From Branchiostoma floridae (Eukaryota > Chordata > Leptocardii > Amphioxiformes > Branchiostomatidae), in NCBI RefSeq assembly GCF_000003815.2, contig NC_049984.1:9612440-9676439 (forward strand): DNA of 64,000 nucleotides, given 5' to 3'. Shown here piece by piece: positions 46,907-58,094 of this stretch (within the stretch, counting starts at the first letter, position 1; the number at the start of each line of letters is the position of its first letter). The translations under genes were made by a program, and so were the position numbers. The notes beneath the pieces are model-generated. The model was not told the origin of the DNA. It did not search any database and saw nothing but the letters and a program-made list of their open reading frames with translations.

Positions 46907-49900
46907 ATGCCCCTTTTAAATCCCAAAATGTCATCTAAGCCACTGAGGTAAGTTCTAACTTCACTGGTTTATTGTACAAAGAGTTGTACAAAATGTAAGT
47001 TGCATGTGGGATTATGCTTGCCTAAATGTACTGTGAGGCATATGATTTACCCCTGGGTTTCACAGGGCAGCTGATTAGATCTGATATCTCTTGCACAACT
47101 CCTCATGTTCCACATTCAGTATCATGTTAATGCATACTAGTAACTGTACCTTCTCCACTATCTCAGAATAAATCCCCAGTCTTTCATGGCAGAAAAGATT
47201 TGCTTCATGAACTTAAGACACTTAACTCAGCACAAAAACATAAGATCTATGCGTGAGTGTTGGTCCATTTTTACATTTCGTCTTTGATGGACGATGCTCC
47301 TGTACCTCTACCAGCATGTTAGTTTACCCTCAAACATTCTTTCTATGCAAGGGCATGTGGTATTTGGGTTGACATATTTATAGTTCTGTGGCCTGAGGGA
47401 TAAAAATGTTTTTTTTTCACCAAAGCATGAAAATTCCTGTACTCGTGGTTGGTCGGTGACAAGAGTCATAAAATAAAAATGTCTATCATTCAAGTCTCCT
47501 TTTGTATGGGTGTGTATGACAGTGGACAGGAACTCTAGAAGCTATGGATGGATCCTGGTGATATTTGGTAGGTGGGTAGAGGTCGGAAAATGAAGCAGCT
47601 CAGTACCACAGCGGAAGTTTTAGTTTTGATATCCTGAGTTCTTTTTCTGGATTCTCAAGGCAGAGAAAGTGGTGTAGTTTATATGCAGGGTATTTTAGTG
47701 GCTGTTTTGAACTGCAGGGGCTGATTTTGTTTCATACTTTGGAAGAGAACAACTCAAGATGGGGTTGTTGTTTTAATATATACTACTAGACAGCTGTTGG
47801 CAGGGCATTGAATGTCCGGAAAGGTCATTGCACATCTTTCAGCAGAACTACATTCTAATGTCAGTGTCAATCTACATGTTTTGTGATCACTGCAAACCAG
47901 TTTAGCTTCCTGTCATTAGTTATAAATCATCAGGTCATCTAATTGGCATGATGTAGAGGTGATAAGGCCAATCGTGATGTCACCTTTCCATCAATGTGAC
48001 CCTATCAACGTGACATGCCTGGGGCATGATGTGATTTATGTTTACTGGGTTATGTAATTCAAAGGTTATAAGCTGTAATCTTGAATGCCTTTTTTATGTC
48101 AGTTCCTAGAGACTGTGGTTGTTTGCTAGTTTACCAATGCGTTGTAAGGTTAGTTAGCCTGTTTGATTTGTGAAATGTCCTTACAACTTGTGATATTAAT
48201 AGTCCAGGAAGAGATTCTCAGAAGAGGCCTATATATGTGGTTTTGTAGCCCACCCAGTACTTACTAAAGTTCACTATCATAGAATGATAGCATGTTGACT
48301 CCCGATCATTTTAAGGTATGTTGTTTTATGGTCCAGGTGGGACAGTACATATACACTGTATACCAGTTTTATCAAAAGGCTTTTATGATATTCCCTTTAC
48401 AGCAAGATGACCCCATCCCTGCTGTACCAAGATGGCTGCCAGCCGTGCACGGTGCTCCAAACCCTGCAGGAGTTCAGGAAGTCCAGGGAACTGTGTGATG
48501 TCATCATCCAAGTGGGTTCCTCTGAGATTCCTGCCCACAGGGCTGTGCTGGCAGCAAGCAGCCCTTACTTCAAGTGAGTGGTTTCTCCTTGGGCTGTGAA
48601 AAAAGCCATGGTCAAGCTGTATAGAGTTCAGGACCAAAAGTAAATATTATTCTAGATGGTCATTAATGGTGTTATAAGACAGTCAATCAGAAAAGCTTAA
48701 ACAGCGAGCAGAGTGGCGCGTTGGGACACTTGATCCCTCGATCTCGGAAGTTAAGCAACACGACGGTCCGGGTCCGGACAGTTCTTGGATAGGAGACCAA
48801 CCAAGGATGTCCAGATTACTGTAGCCTCACGAAGTTTTCCACGAAGTCGTCTTCAGGGACGTAAAACGGGGGTCCTGTGCTCGAGGAGGTGCCTCGACCA
48901 CGTTAGACAGCCTCATTACTCATACTTTGGGTACCTACTGGCTGGCAAAATACACCAGATGAATATAAATTTAAAAAATCTTGAGATTTATTCCAAAAAT
49001 CTTGAGATTTGTTCTAAAATATCTTGAGATTTATTCCAAAAATCTTGAGATTAATTCCAAACATCTTGAGATTTATTCCAAAAATCTTGAGATTTATTCC
49101 ACAAATCTTGAGATTTTTCCCAAAAATCTTGAGATGTTGAGATATTCTATAGTACAAATTTAAAACTCTTAGTTTGTAAAGATTACATACTAACCTACAG
49201 GTATGTTATGCTTGACTGAATGCATTACTATACAGACCAAAATTTCCTGATTTAGAAAGGACCGTGTAAAGGTAGAATGAGAATTCTTCTGATTGTTTGA
49301 ACCTTGTTTCAGGGCCATGTTCACAAGTCAGTTGTGTGAGAGCACCCAGCATCATGTGACCATGAGGGAGGTGGATGGTGCTGCCCTGGACCAACTCATC
49401 ACCTTCATCTACACAGCCACCATGACTGTGGGTAACAACAGACAAACTAGAGCCATTTAAGTTTGATGGAAATATCACTGCATAAATGTACTTCTCTAAT
49501 GCTATGGTCCCATTTGATAAAAAGGAGCGCCTCCAATTTAATTAAGGTCTGTTTTACTGCATTATAGGACATGACCTCCATGTGGCCTTGTGGGACACAC
49601 TGTAACTACTGGGCTATTTTGGGGCATGGCCAGGCCCCTAGATTTTTTTAAACTTTCGGTTAAAATCAACCCAGGAGCTGACAACAAATAGACACCTTCG
49701 CCTACCCACTGTCCACCAGGACAATTTTTTTGGGCTTTGAAGCCTAGCCCTTTGTGGCAATCTGTGCAGTTGGATTGTAGCATAACAGTAGTTGTTTGAT
49801 TGATAAATGCTACCTACATTGTTCTACATTAGTTTGACACAGAGGACATGATTAAGTTTCACTCTTCATACATTTGTACCTAAACTCACCTGTGCTTTCA

Positions 49901-52900
49901 AAGTACTTTTGGCAAACATCGAGAAGTTAGTAACAGTATGGATTTCTTTTTACCACAGGTTGATGAAAACAACGTGCAAGCCTTGCTGTCCTGTGCAACA
50001 CTTCTCCAGATGACGGGGGTTTGTGCTGCATGTTGCCAGTTCCTTGAGAAGCAGTTGGCGCCCTGTAACTGCCTGGGGATCCGACAGTTCGCTGACCTCC
50101 ACAACTGTAACCAACTCAGGAACGAGGCCAACAAGTACCTCCATCAGCACTTCTCAGAAGTCATCCAAGAAGAGGAATTCCTCCTTATGGAGTACCAGGA
50201 CTTACACGATCTTGTAACAAGTGATTTCCTTGGAGGTGGAGATGAAGAAACAGTCTTCCAAGCCGTTACGTCTTGGTTAAGCTACGACATGGAAAACAGG
50301 TTATACGCGGCAAAGTCACTGTTTTGTAGTGTTCGTTTCCCTCTCTTGTCCACTAATTTCCTGATCCAACAAGTCAAGGAGAACCCAGTGGTGACCAATA
50401 GTATAGAGTGTTACAAAGAAGTAGCCGAGCAATTGGAGACAAAACTGCAGGTGAAATATTCCAGCCATGCTGATGACATCTTCCCCAGGAGACGTTGGAG
50501 CGTCACAGAGGTAGTCTCATCAGAGGTGTTGTTTTTGTGTGCAGGAGTAGAGATAGACTGATCATGATCCTTACTGTCCATCATAATTAGCAGGTCAACC
50601 AATGATATCATGACAATTAGTGGTTCGACCAATGAGAGAGTGTCTGCATGGCTGTGACATATTTGTCTTTTTATGTTTTTACTACGTTTTGAAGGAAGTG
50701 GGTGGGGCTCTGGGCTATTATTGTCACTCATCATCAATGCTGCCTCTTTCCTGTTTTGCCTCCTTTAAATCTTCTCTTCTGATTTAGAATTGTATGGTCT
50801 TGGTTTTTTTCAATTCTGATATTTGCTAACACTACTACTTTTGTAAACTTGTTCAATGCTTATTCTTTTTACAACAATATGACGTGCTCTTTTCAAAATT
50901 TTCAATCAAGACTTTGTCTTCTAACGGTATGAATTGTGAAGTTTCAAACCTAATATCATCTGCAAAATAACTGCTTCTTTATTAATCTCATCACAATGCA
51001 CACAGGTAGTAGTAGCTGCAGGTGGAGAGTCTGATGGTGTAACATTGAGCAGTCTGGAGTTCTACGACCCCCAGCAGGACAACTGGACCTACAGCCTGCC
51101 CCAGGCCAGGCGTGAGGGTCAGCAGTGTAAGGGGCTCAGCACCCCTCGCACAGGCCTGGGGCTGGTGGCACAGGACAAGTGCATCTACATCTTGGGTGGG
51201 TCAAAAGTAATGGGTAGTGTCAGAGAATATGTCCTTTTTTTAAATTTCTCTTTTTGGCTATCACTGTACATAGAGTGTTTACTTTTCAAATTTGCAGCAT
51301 TTACTTACAAATTTGTAGCACTGGTAAAGGACATATCATAAAAAAAGTACACTGAGGTTGGAATGGAAATAAATGCAATGCAACTGTAGTTGGAAGTGGA
51401 GAAGTGTGTACAGACATTTCTCTTACCCAACTCATGGAACTGGGTGGTTCATTTCTGAGAAGCTTGCAACATTTCTATCATGTATGCTGTAATGTTATCG
51501 TAAAATCTTTATTGAGACATTTGATGTTTTCATATAGTCCAATGGTGTCCTTATACTCCTCCAGGCGGCAGTAACTGTTCCCATCCCCTGCGGACAGTGG
51601 AAGTGTATGACTACCTCCAGAACGAGTGGGACAGTTTCCCCGACATGACGACACCGCGGCATGGTATGGGCGCTGCCTTTCTGGGGGGCAGGCTGTTTGC
51701 AGTGGGTGGCAGGGACCAAACAAGGTACTGTAAATGCATTTAAGTTTGCGGGCATTTAATTTCGCAGTTGGCGGGAAAAGGGACTTTTTGCGGTGGTTTT
51801 AAGTTTGTGGTAGCACCATGCACTGTAGTCTCTTACTGCCATGGAAAAAATTTTCGCGGTGGTTCAAGTTCGCAATGAACATTAAACCACCGCGAAAGTT
51901 TCTGCATTTACAGTAATCTCAGGTCACACCAGTCCTAGTGTATGGTCTGTTTCACTACTAATTTTGGAAATTTTGGCAACTCCTAAGGGGTGGAGCCATT
52001 AGATGTCTGTTCAACTTCTGCATAAGGTTCTTGAAAGTGTTATTACCTTTGCCAAGAAGGTTATGTTTTGTGTAGCATTTGTGTGTGTGTTTAATATCTA
52101 TTTGTGTGTAGAAGACCAGCATAACTCGAGAATGCCTGGATGGATTGTATTGATATTTGGTATGTTTTCACCAATGTTTCCTACATATATCACTGCTGTC
52201 AAAGAGGGTCTTCCGGGTTGATAACTTTGCTGCTGAATTCTGACACCTTCCTTCCCAATATCTGTTTCAGCTACCTGAACACAGTAGAGATGTTCTGTCC
52301 CCAGAACCAGATGTGGAGCGCCGTCTCCTCCATGAGGAGTTGTAGGTGTTTCCTGGGCGTGGCTGAGTTAGGGGGCATGCTGTATGCTGTAGGAGGCTCA
52401 GGTAATGCACAATGTTGGGACTTAAAGACTTTGGCTGGTAACTTTTGCTGGTACAATTTGCATTGCAACATACAAAACAGCAAATGGGATGTATATGAAA
52501 TCTACTCTTATGACTCTGCATCATTTGGCATGAATCAACACAGCTGATTTGGAAGATGTATAATACAGAAGCTTATGCTTAAGACTACCCTACCCCTACT
52601 TTTCTTGCTTGTAGCCATTGTCTTAAGATGTCAAGTGTCAAACGGTTAAAAAATAGTCAAAACAATGTAAATTTTCTTTGCAAACAGTAATTCTGGTATA
52701 CTTGTCTGTCTATTGTTTTTTTGATTTGACAATGTTCTTCATTCTGGGAACAATAAAACCGCAGCCTACAAAACCCACTATTAGCTGAAAATTGTCTTGT
52801 GTCTTTTGCCTTATTTTGGATCATAATAAAGTTTATTGTTCAATCTTCCAATGATGTGTGTCTTTTCGTACAGGAAGTGAAACATCAGGGAGACTGAACC

Positions 52901-53292
52901 AGTACCTCAACACAACTGAGCGGTATGATCCCAACCTTAACACATGGACCAGCATCTGTCCAATGAACGAATGCCGCTCCTACGTCTCCATTGCTGCCCT
53001 GGATGGCTGCATATACACCATTAGCGGGTACAACGGGCTGTGGCACAACACGGTAGAGAGGTACGATCCGCGAATCAACCGCTGGATGTACGTTAGTCCC
53101 GTCCTGACCAAGCGGAGTAGTCATGGGGTCACCATACTCAATGGCTGCATCTACGCCATCGGGGGGTTCAACGGTGTGCGGAACGTTAACGACGTTGAGA
53201 TGTACGAACCCCGTGTGGACAGGTGGAGGAGGGTGTCGCCCATGCGTACTAGGAGATATGGGGCGGGGACCACCACCGTCTGTATTATGTAG
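46907..53292 (+). CDS. Kelch-like protein: BTB, BACK and six kelch repeats
   Basis: Likely substrate adaptor of a Cullin-3 ubiquitin ligase. Exons: 46907-46947, 48403-48573, 49313-49427, 49959-50510, 51006-51195, 51565-51724, 52271-52401, 52874-53292; about 592 aa. BTB: FRKSRELCDVIIQVG, IPAHRAVLAASSPYFKAMF, FIYTAT, then VDENNVQALLSCATLLQM. BACK fills exon 4 (CNCLGIRQFADLHNC, AVTSWLSYD). Kelch blades follow, each with the Gly-Gly pair (AAGGESDG, YILGGSN, FAVGGRD, YAVGGSGSET, YTISGYN, YAIGGFN). The first exon is tentative: it is in frame, phase-compatible (AG|C) and has a strong donor; otherwise translation starts at 48407. In blade 5 the GG is SG. The donor of exon 6 is formed at the edge of a transposon (51728-51913). 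Many amphioxus kelch paralogues exist, so no symbol is given. Confidence 0.92.
48717..48965 (+). mobile_element. 5S rRNA-derived SINE (SINE3-type) in kelch intron 2
   Basis: The head resembles 5S rRNA: GATCTCGGAAGTTAAGCAAC (A-box region, about 48740-48760) and TTGGATAGGAGACC (C-box region, 48785-48798), ending CTGTAGCCTC. An unrelated body of about 140 bp follows (GTCCTGTGCTCGAGGAGGTG..), then an AT-rich tail leading into a 21-bp tandem repeat. It is a retroposon rather than a 5S gene: the 5' third is diverged and the 3' end is fused to other sequence. Confidence 0.75.
48974..49141 (+). repeat. 21-bp tandem repeat, eight copies
   Basis: Unit AAAAATCTTGAGATTTATTCC repeated about eight times with few changes, directly at the 3' tail of the 5S-derived SINE. 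Confidence 0.9.
49570..49760 (-). repeat. Dispersed repeat, reversed relative to 2270-2585
   Basis: Shares AACAAATAGACACC..CTGTCCACCAGGACAA with the reversed 2270-2585 copy. Lies in kelch intron 3; no coding content. Confidence 0.45.
51728..51913. mobile_element. 186-bp TA-flanked MITE at a kelch splice donor
   Basis: Ends CTGTAAATGCA and TGCATTTACAG, flanked by TA at 51726-51727 and 51914-51915 (Tc1/mariner-type target). Inner inverted words TTTCGCGGTGG and CCACCGCGAAA. The left TA is part of the exon 6 donor G|GTACTG. Confidence 0.85.
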
Positions 53293-55640
53293 ATAGATCA
53301 TTGTAAGATGCGTAAACTGGTGCAGTCTATGCATGCAATTGTAACTTTTTTAACAACAAAATTGGATTCTAATTTCCTTTTTTGTGTAATACAGGGAACA
53401 TTTCGCATTTAACAAAAATGAATCAGATGGAGACAGTTATATTGTGAATCTTACAATTTTGTAGGATACAAAGGCAAAAAAAAGGGTTTAGAAAATGTCA
53501 TGTACAGCCAGTATGTTTGTGAAGATAAGTCATCCAGGAATCGTATACTAGTATACCGTTTTGTTAATTCAGTCAATACAACTGTATTACAGCATCAGGA
53601 GTATTAGACATTTCAGATGTCCATCCGACATCTTTCATTAGTGAATGAAAATGAAACAAAAAATGAAATCATGCAGGTAAGTCTAACATCTCGAAAAATG
53701 AAAAAAAAGTTATTGACTGATGAAAGTTGTTGGATGACCATTTGATACTCTCAATATTGCAATCCAGTTGTATACACTGAAGTAAAAAACAGCCAATGCT
53801 GCCAGTGTATCAGATCCGGTGAATTTGCCAGGTGCTATTAGTTATAGTTGGTCTTCCATGTGACAACAATTGTGGTATATATAGAATACAACACGGTGTA
53901 TTCCGTATCGCCCAAGGTATCAGCCCGTACGCGGGAGGGCTGAGACCGAGGGTGATGCGGAATACACCGTGTTGTATTTTATTTATGTCATACCCACCTG
54001 AGAAAACCCATGTTTTGATGCGAAATGCGGCAGAAGTTGAACAAATTTGGTGCCCTCGAAAAAAAAAGCGTTGCAACAGTAATGTTCCAACGTCCGAATC
54101 ATGCAGGACCTGGTATTCGAACTTTCGATGGCGCCGTACTCGGCCCACTCGAAACAGGTCGATTTATTCGAATGGAGCCCGTGTGATAAGCCCGGGCTGT
54201 ACGGAAAGTTATCAGCCGGTCCGGAACACCCGTATTGAACGTTTTCGCGTCACAGGTATGACATAAGAAATACATATGGTACCTCACCTTAATAGAAAAA
54301 TTAAATCTAAACTGCATGTACAATGTACTTGTATAATTATTATGTTTTTGATGGAATCTGCAGTGACCATGTAGTGTCACTTTAAAAGCATCATGTTACT
54401 ATAGCATGTTGAGATTATGCCTCAAGTATAAGTACCATATGGTATAAATACTACCCATGGTACTGAACATACAATTGTGATGATGATTATCATCCTTTGC
54501 ACCTAGGCAGACATCATTGTCTTCCGCAATGTGATACTCATAAAGTGTGATTGACAGGTGTCAATAATGCATAGAGGTCAATTTCGTTCACCTGTCAACC
54601 AACAAATGAAACCTATGTTACCATGGATAAATTGTCAATGGTGTTCTGTTATGTCAGGCTTTATGTCTTTTTTTTCATAGCTGTCATAAATGACATTGCA
54701 TTATTAATGTTTTAATCTCTGTGCAATGCTATTATAATAATTTTTTTTCATAGAAAGGTACACATATATGACGAATTAGACCTTGATGTAATTATGATTT
54801 CAATAATGTTTTGTTACATTTCAGAAGAAAATGTAAGAAGTATCTTTATACGTACAGTATTAACTGTATAGGAATGCTAGTATATGCATTTTACACTGCC
54901 GCAGCATGCTCTCGATATATCATTTCCCCATTGTGTATCTTTCTGATTGAAGAAGATATGACATCAAGTGGCCTTGTGGCTTTGGTCACTGTGTGACTGT
55001 GTTCTAGAATGTCTACTAGCCAATGACAATAGCTAAAACTGCCTTACATTTACCTTAGAGTAATGACATTTACCTCATTGTCTCATGATGTAATGCTACA
55101 TTATTATATAGTGTACATATATCAGTATCTGACAGGTGTTGGTTGTGGGAATGGAATGGGAACATGCACTGGTAACACACAAAGAACTGAGTTCTAATGC
55201 TGGTGAGAACATGTCTGAAACACATTTGTCAATTACTGTGAAATACTTCCCAGGGAGCCAGTATATAGCAATGGAATCGTATATGAATTTCTCCCATATC
55301 TCAACAATATTTGAGTACACAATATGTTTCAGTAGTCATGTCACTTTTATTTTTTATTGTATCTGTTACAAATTTCCAATTTTGTACTTTTGATAATGTG
55401 TGTAACATTTTGATTGGTGCTACGCAGTAACGACTTGTGGGGTATTGTGCCTTAGTGTTTTACTGTAAAACATGGTGCTGGTTACACTTGTTAATATGTA
55501 TAGTTTCTGCCAGTGATGGTGCATGCAAACACGAACTTGTGTTCTGTATCAATATCAGTGTATAAGAGCAGAAAGCATGTGAATTGTAGCTGTTGTCAAT
55601 TTATTGGTGCCAGCTGAATTAAAGCTGTAAAATCTGTATT
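53293..55640 (+). other. Probable 3' UTR/flank of the kelch gene
   Basis: No further coding exon is seen. The region is AT-rich and contains the foldback element at 53885-54266. The best plus-strand poly(A) signal is ATTAAA at 55618-55623, which would give a 2.3-kb 3' UTR; a nearer, weaker site may be used instead. Confidence 0.4.
53885..54266. mobile_element. Composite foldback element
   Basis: A hairpin (53885-53978) with arms AATACAACACGGTGTATTCC and reverse complement around a CAGCCCGTACGCGGGAGGGCTG core abuts a unit bounded by TTATGTCATACC (53983-53994) and GGTATGACATAA (54255-54266). It may be one element inside another. No transposase. Confidence 0.65.
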
Positions 55641-55937
55641 GCAAGTTGTCCTTGAGCAATCATGCGAAAAAAAGTTAATGATAATGAAAATACCGTTGAT
55701 GATGTATTGTCCTTGGATGTAACATTATACATGAGCACAGAAGACACTTGTCTAAAGCTGCGTTGGGGAACCTTAACTTTCAACAGTAATTTTGTCAGGA
55801 TGTTGTAAAAATTAGAGGGAATCTTGGCTAGCTGTGGTGCCTTCAGAAATACATAGCGAATGACAACTCTGGTTATTCAAATTCTCTTAGTTTGCTGTAA
55901 AACCGCTCAGTTAAGGTCAACATACCGCGCAGTCAGT

Positions 55938-55958
55938 ATGCCTGTCCTTGGTGCTGAA
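55938..55958 (-). promoter_or_regulatory. RE1/NRSE-like motif A
   Basis: Minus strand reads TTCAGCACCAAGGACAG then GCAT: both half-sites (TTCAGCACC, GGACAG) and the 2-bp spacing of the REST/NRSF recognition element are exact. Surrounding bases also resemble site C, so it may be an old duplicate. Confidence 0.6.
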
Positions 55959-56208
55959 TGCACCATCAATACAAAATTCAGTGGTTACTGTGATAGGACT
56001 TATTGAATGTACTAATGTAGAGATCAGAAAATATAGCAACCTTTTTACAGGCGTTTTCCTAATTGGGCCTAGACATTTCGACCAATGAGCATCATTGATG
56101 CTAAGACGAAAGGATGTAGCCGTCACGCGGCTCTAAAGCACCGCCTAACGGCTAAAAGTATAATTGCAGAAAACTGCACCGAACATCGGTAAATATTACT
56201 TACACACG

Positions 56209-56220
56209 CACGCACACACG

Positions 56221-56252
<32 letters not shown>
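56209..56252. repeat. (CA)n microsatellite
   Basis: CACACA run with CGCACA interruptions immediately left of the inverted duplication. Confidence 0.9.
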
Positions 56253-56253
<1 letters not shown>

Positions 56254-56535
56254 TGGTCGATTTCAGAGACTGTGATTGGCTCCCGGAGTTCAGTTAATAA
56301 AAGATTATTGTGACGACAAAAGAGCATTCAAGGGGTACATTCATTGCTTTAATGCATTGTTCCCTTAGCCAATCAGGAAGTCCGTCTGGTGATTGTTGCT
56401 ATCAGCCGATCAGCTTCCACCTAGTGCGTTTTGCTCTTGATCTTGGGACTGTAGTTCTTTTTCAGAAATGAAGGATGAGAGCCCACGTAGGGGACGACTT
56501 AACCTTAGGTTGTAAGTGTGTGAACAGATAGCGCG

Positions 56536-56556
56536 ATCAGCACCAAGGACAGAGTG
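56536..56556 (+). promoter_or_regulatory. RE1/NRSE-like motif B
   Basis: ATCAGCACCAAGGACAG then AGTG: only the first base differs from the common TTCAGCACC left half; right half GGACAG exact. It is in the left arm of the inverted duplication. Confidence 0.6.
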
Positions 56557-57496
56557 TCCACTGTCCAGGTTAGGTGTTGAAAAATAAAAGATAACAGACA
56601 CGTTCACTACTTATAAACAAACGGTGGTAGAAACAAATTTACTGTCCGTATCCCTTGTCATTGTCCGATTAGTTACAGTCAAACACACACGTACAGTGAT
56701 AAAAAAACACTAACACAGTCACGAAAACATAACATTTTATCGAAGGTCATAAAGTTTAAAATTTGCTTACGTTTCGAAAGCCACAGCCTTCTCTGTCATT
56801 TTATAATGCACAAAGTACCTACATGGTTGCACTGGGCAGCTTCTGTAGGTGTGAAACCGTGCAGACGTTATGTAGGTCTGTGGTCTTTTTGCTGCACGAC
56901 AGGTTCTGTTGTTTACAACCGTGCTACTCGAACGATAATGCCATAATGGAGCTGCTCTAGTCGAACACCAGGGTTACGTCAGGTCATCGAATGAGAACCC
57001 TGGTGATGGGTGATGTTAGAACAAGCATTCTTATGTTTCTAGTTCCCTAATGACTTGCGGTGATGACGCAGGTGTTCTTACCTGTTCCAAAGAGCATTCT
57101 AGAACTAACCGTTGAAAATGGAGGTGATTTCGTGTGTTGTGAAGATGCATGTATTTGTTATCTCTGCAACGTTATTGCGTTTCACCGCTTTTCATGTCTC
57201 CATACCACCATAACGCGTTAACTTCGATAGTGACAGATGCATGGGAAATTCTACGTTGAACTTCTTTAACTCCCTGTCATTTGTGGAGCTCCACCGTCAC
57301 TTTATTACCATCACCAAGTAGGTACTGCTTTCTTGGCTGTGTGAGTAATATTGTTTAGTGTGTTTTAAATGTAACTATTAAATCACACAACTAAAAGGGA
57401 TAAGGACAGTTAAGTTGTGTCTACCACCGTTTGTTTACAAGTAACGTACGTATCGCTCATGTATTATACTTCTCAACACCGTCCACGCAGCATGTA

Positions 57497-57517
57497 CAGT
57501 CTGTCCTTGGTGCTGAA
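57497..57517 (-). promoter_or_regulatory. RE1/NRSE-like motif C
   Basis: Minus strand reads TTCAGCACCAAGGACAG then ACTG, an exact match to both RE1 half-sites. It is about 475-495 bp upstream of the predicted transcription start of the CBM48-like gene. Confidence 0.65.
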
Positions 57518-57767
57518 CGCACTATCTGTTCACAACAGCCATGATCTAAGGTTAAGTCGTCCCAGGTGTAGGCTGAAAAAGAAACCATTTCCTTTTCTTC
57601 AGAGCAAAACGCACTATAGGTGGAAGCTGAACAGCTAATAGTAATCATCACCAGCCGGGCATCCTTATTGGCTAAATGAAGAATGGGTGAAAACAATAAA
57701 ACTTACTCCTATCACCAATGCTCTTTGTCGTCACAGAAATCTTTAAGTGATGTCATATTTCCGTGAG

Positions 57768-57994
57768 CCAATCACAGTCCCTGACAATCAACCAATAGCA
57801 GCGTTGGGTTTCGGAGTGCAGTGTGCACTAAACTAGATACCTGTTGTATTGACCAATCAGGATTAAGCAATTAAACGGCCCCAGCCAATCAGATCCTGGA
57901 TCGGTGCATGTCAGAGCGCCCTGCCCGTCTTCCATTGTTCTCCAGTGCACCAAAAGGTATAAAAGGCGGGCAAAATCGCCATTCACTATCAGTC
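57768..57994 (+). promoter_or_regulatory. Core promoter of the CBM48-like gene: four CCAAT boxes, TATA, Inr
   Basis: CCAAT on the plus strand at 57768, 57792, 57853 and 57885; TATAAAAG at 57958-57965; initiator TCAGTC with A at 57991, 33 bp downstream of the TATA start. The coding start is at 58095. Several CCAAT boxes at fixed spacings suggest NF-Y control. All elements are read directly; usage is inferred. Confidence 0.75.
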
Positions 57995-58094
57995 TTTACT
58001 GATTCTGCCACCGAGTGAGCAAATCCTCGTTGAGCAAGTTTGAACTTTATACAAACGATTATATTATTTACGTATACCTATCGACGAATTTACG

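Larger units (their letters stand above)
56262..57776. repeat. Large inverted duplication with 0.65-kb spacer
   Basis: Left arm (about 56262-56690) and right arm (about 57360-57776) are diverged reverse complements. Matching words, outside in: GTGATTGGCTC, GTGACGACAAA, TTAGCCAAT, CTGGTGAT, CAGCTTCCAC, GACTTAACCTTAG, CAGCACCAAGGACAG and ACAAACGGTGGTAGA. Each arm carries one RE1-like motif and at least two CCAAT words. The right arm is the upstream promoter region of the CBM48-like gene. Confidence 0.8.

Noticed and set aside
48717-48830. Functional 5S rRNA gene
   Set aside because: The 5' third is diverged, and the 3' end runs into an unrelated SINE body with no T-run at the expected end.
57098-57112. 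Heat-shock-element-like TTCTAGAA
   Set aside because: Only two convincing pentamers; too weak to call.
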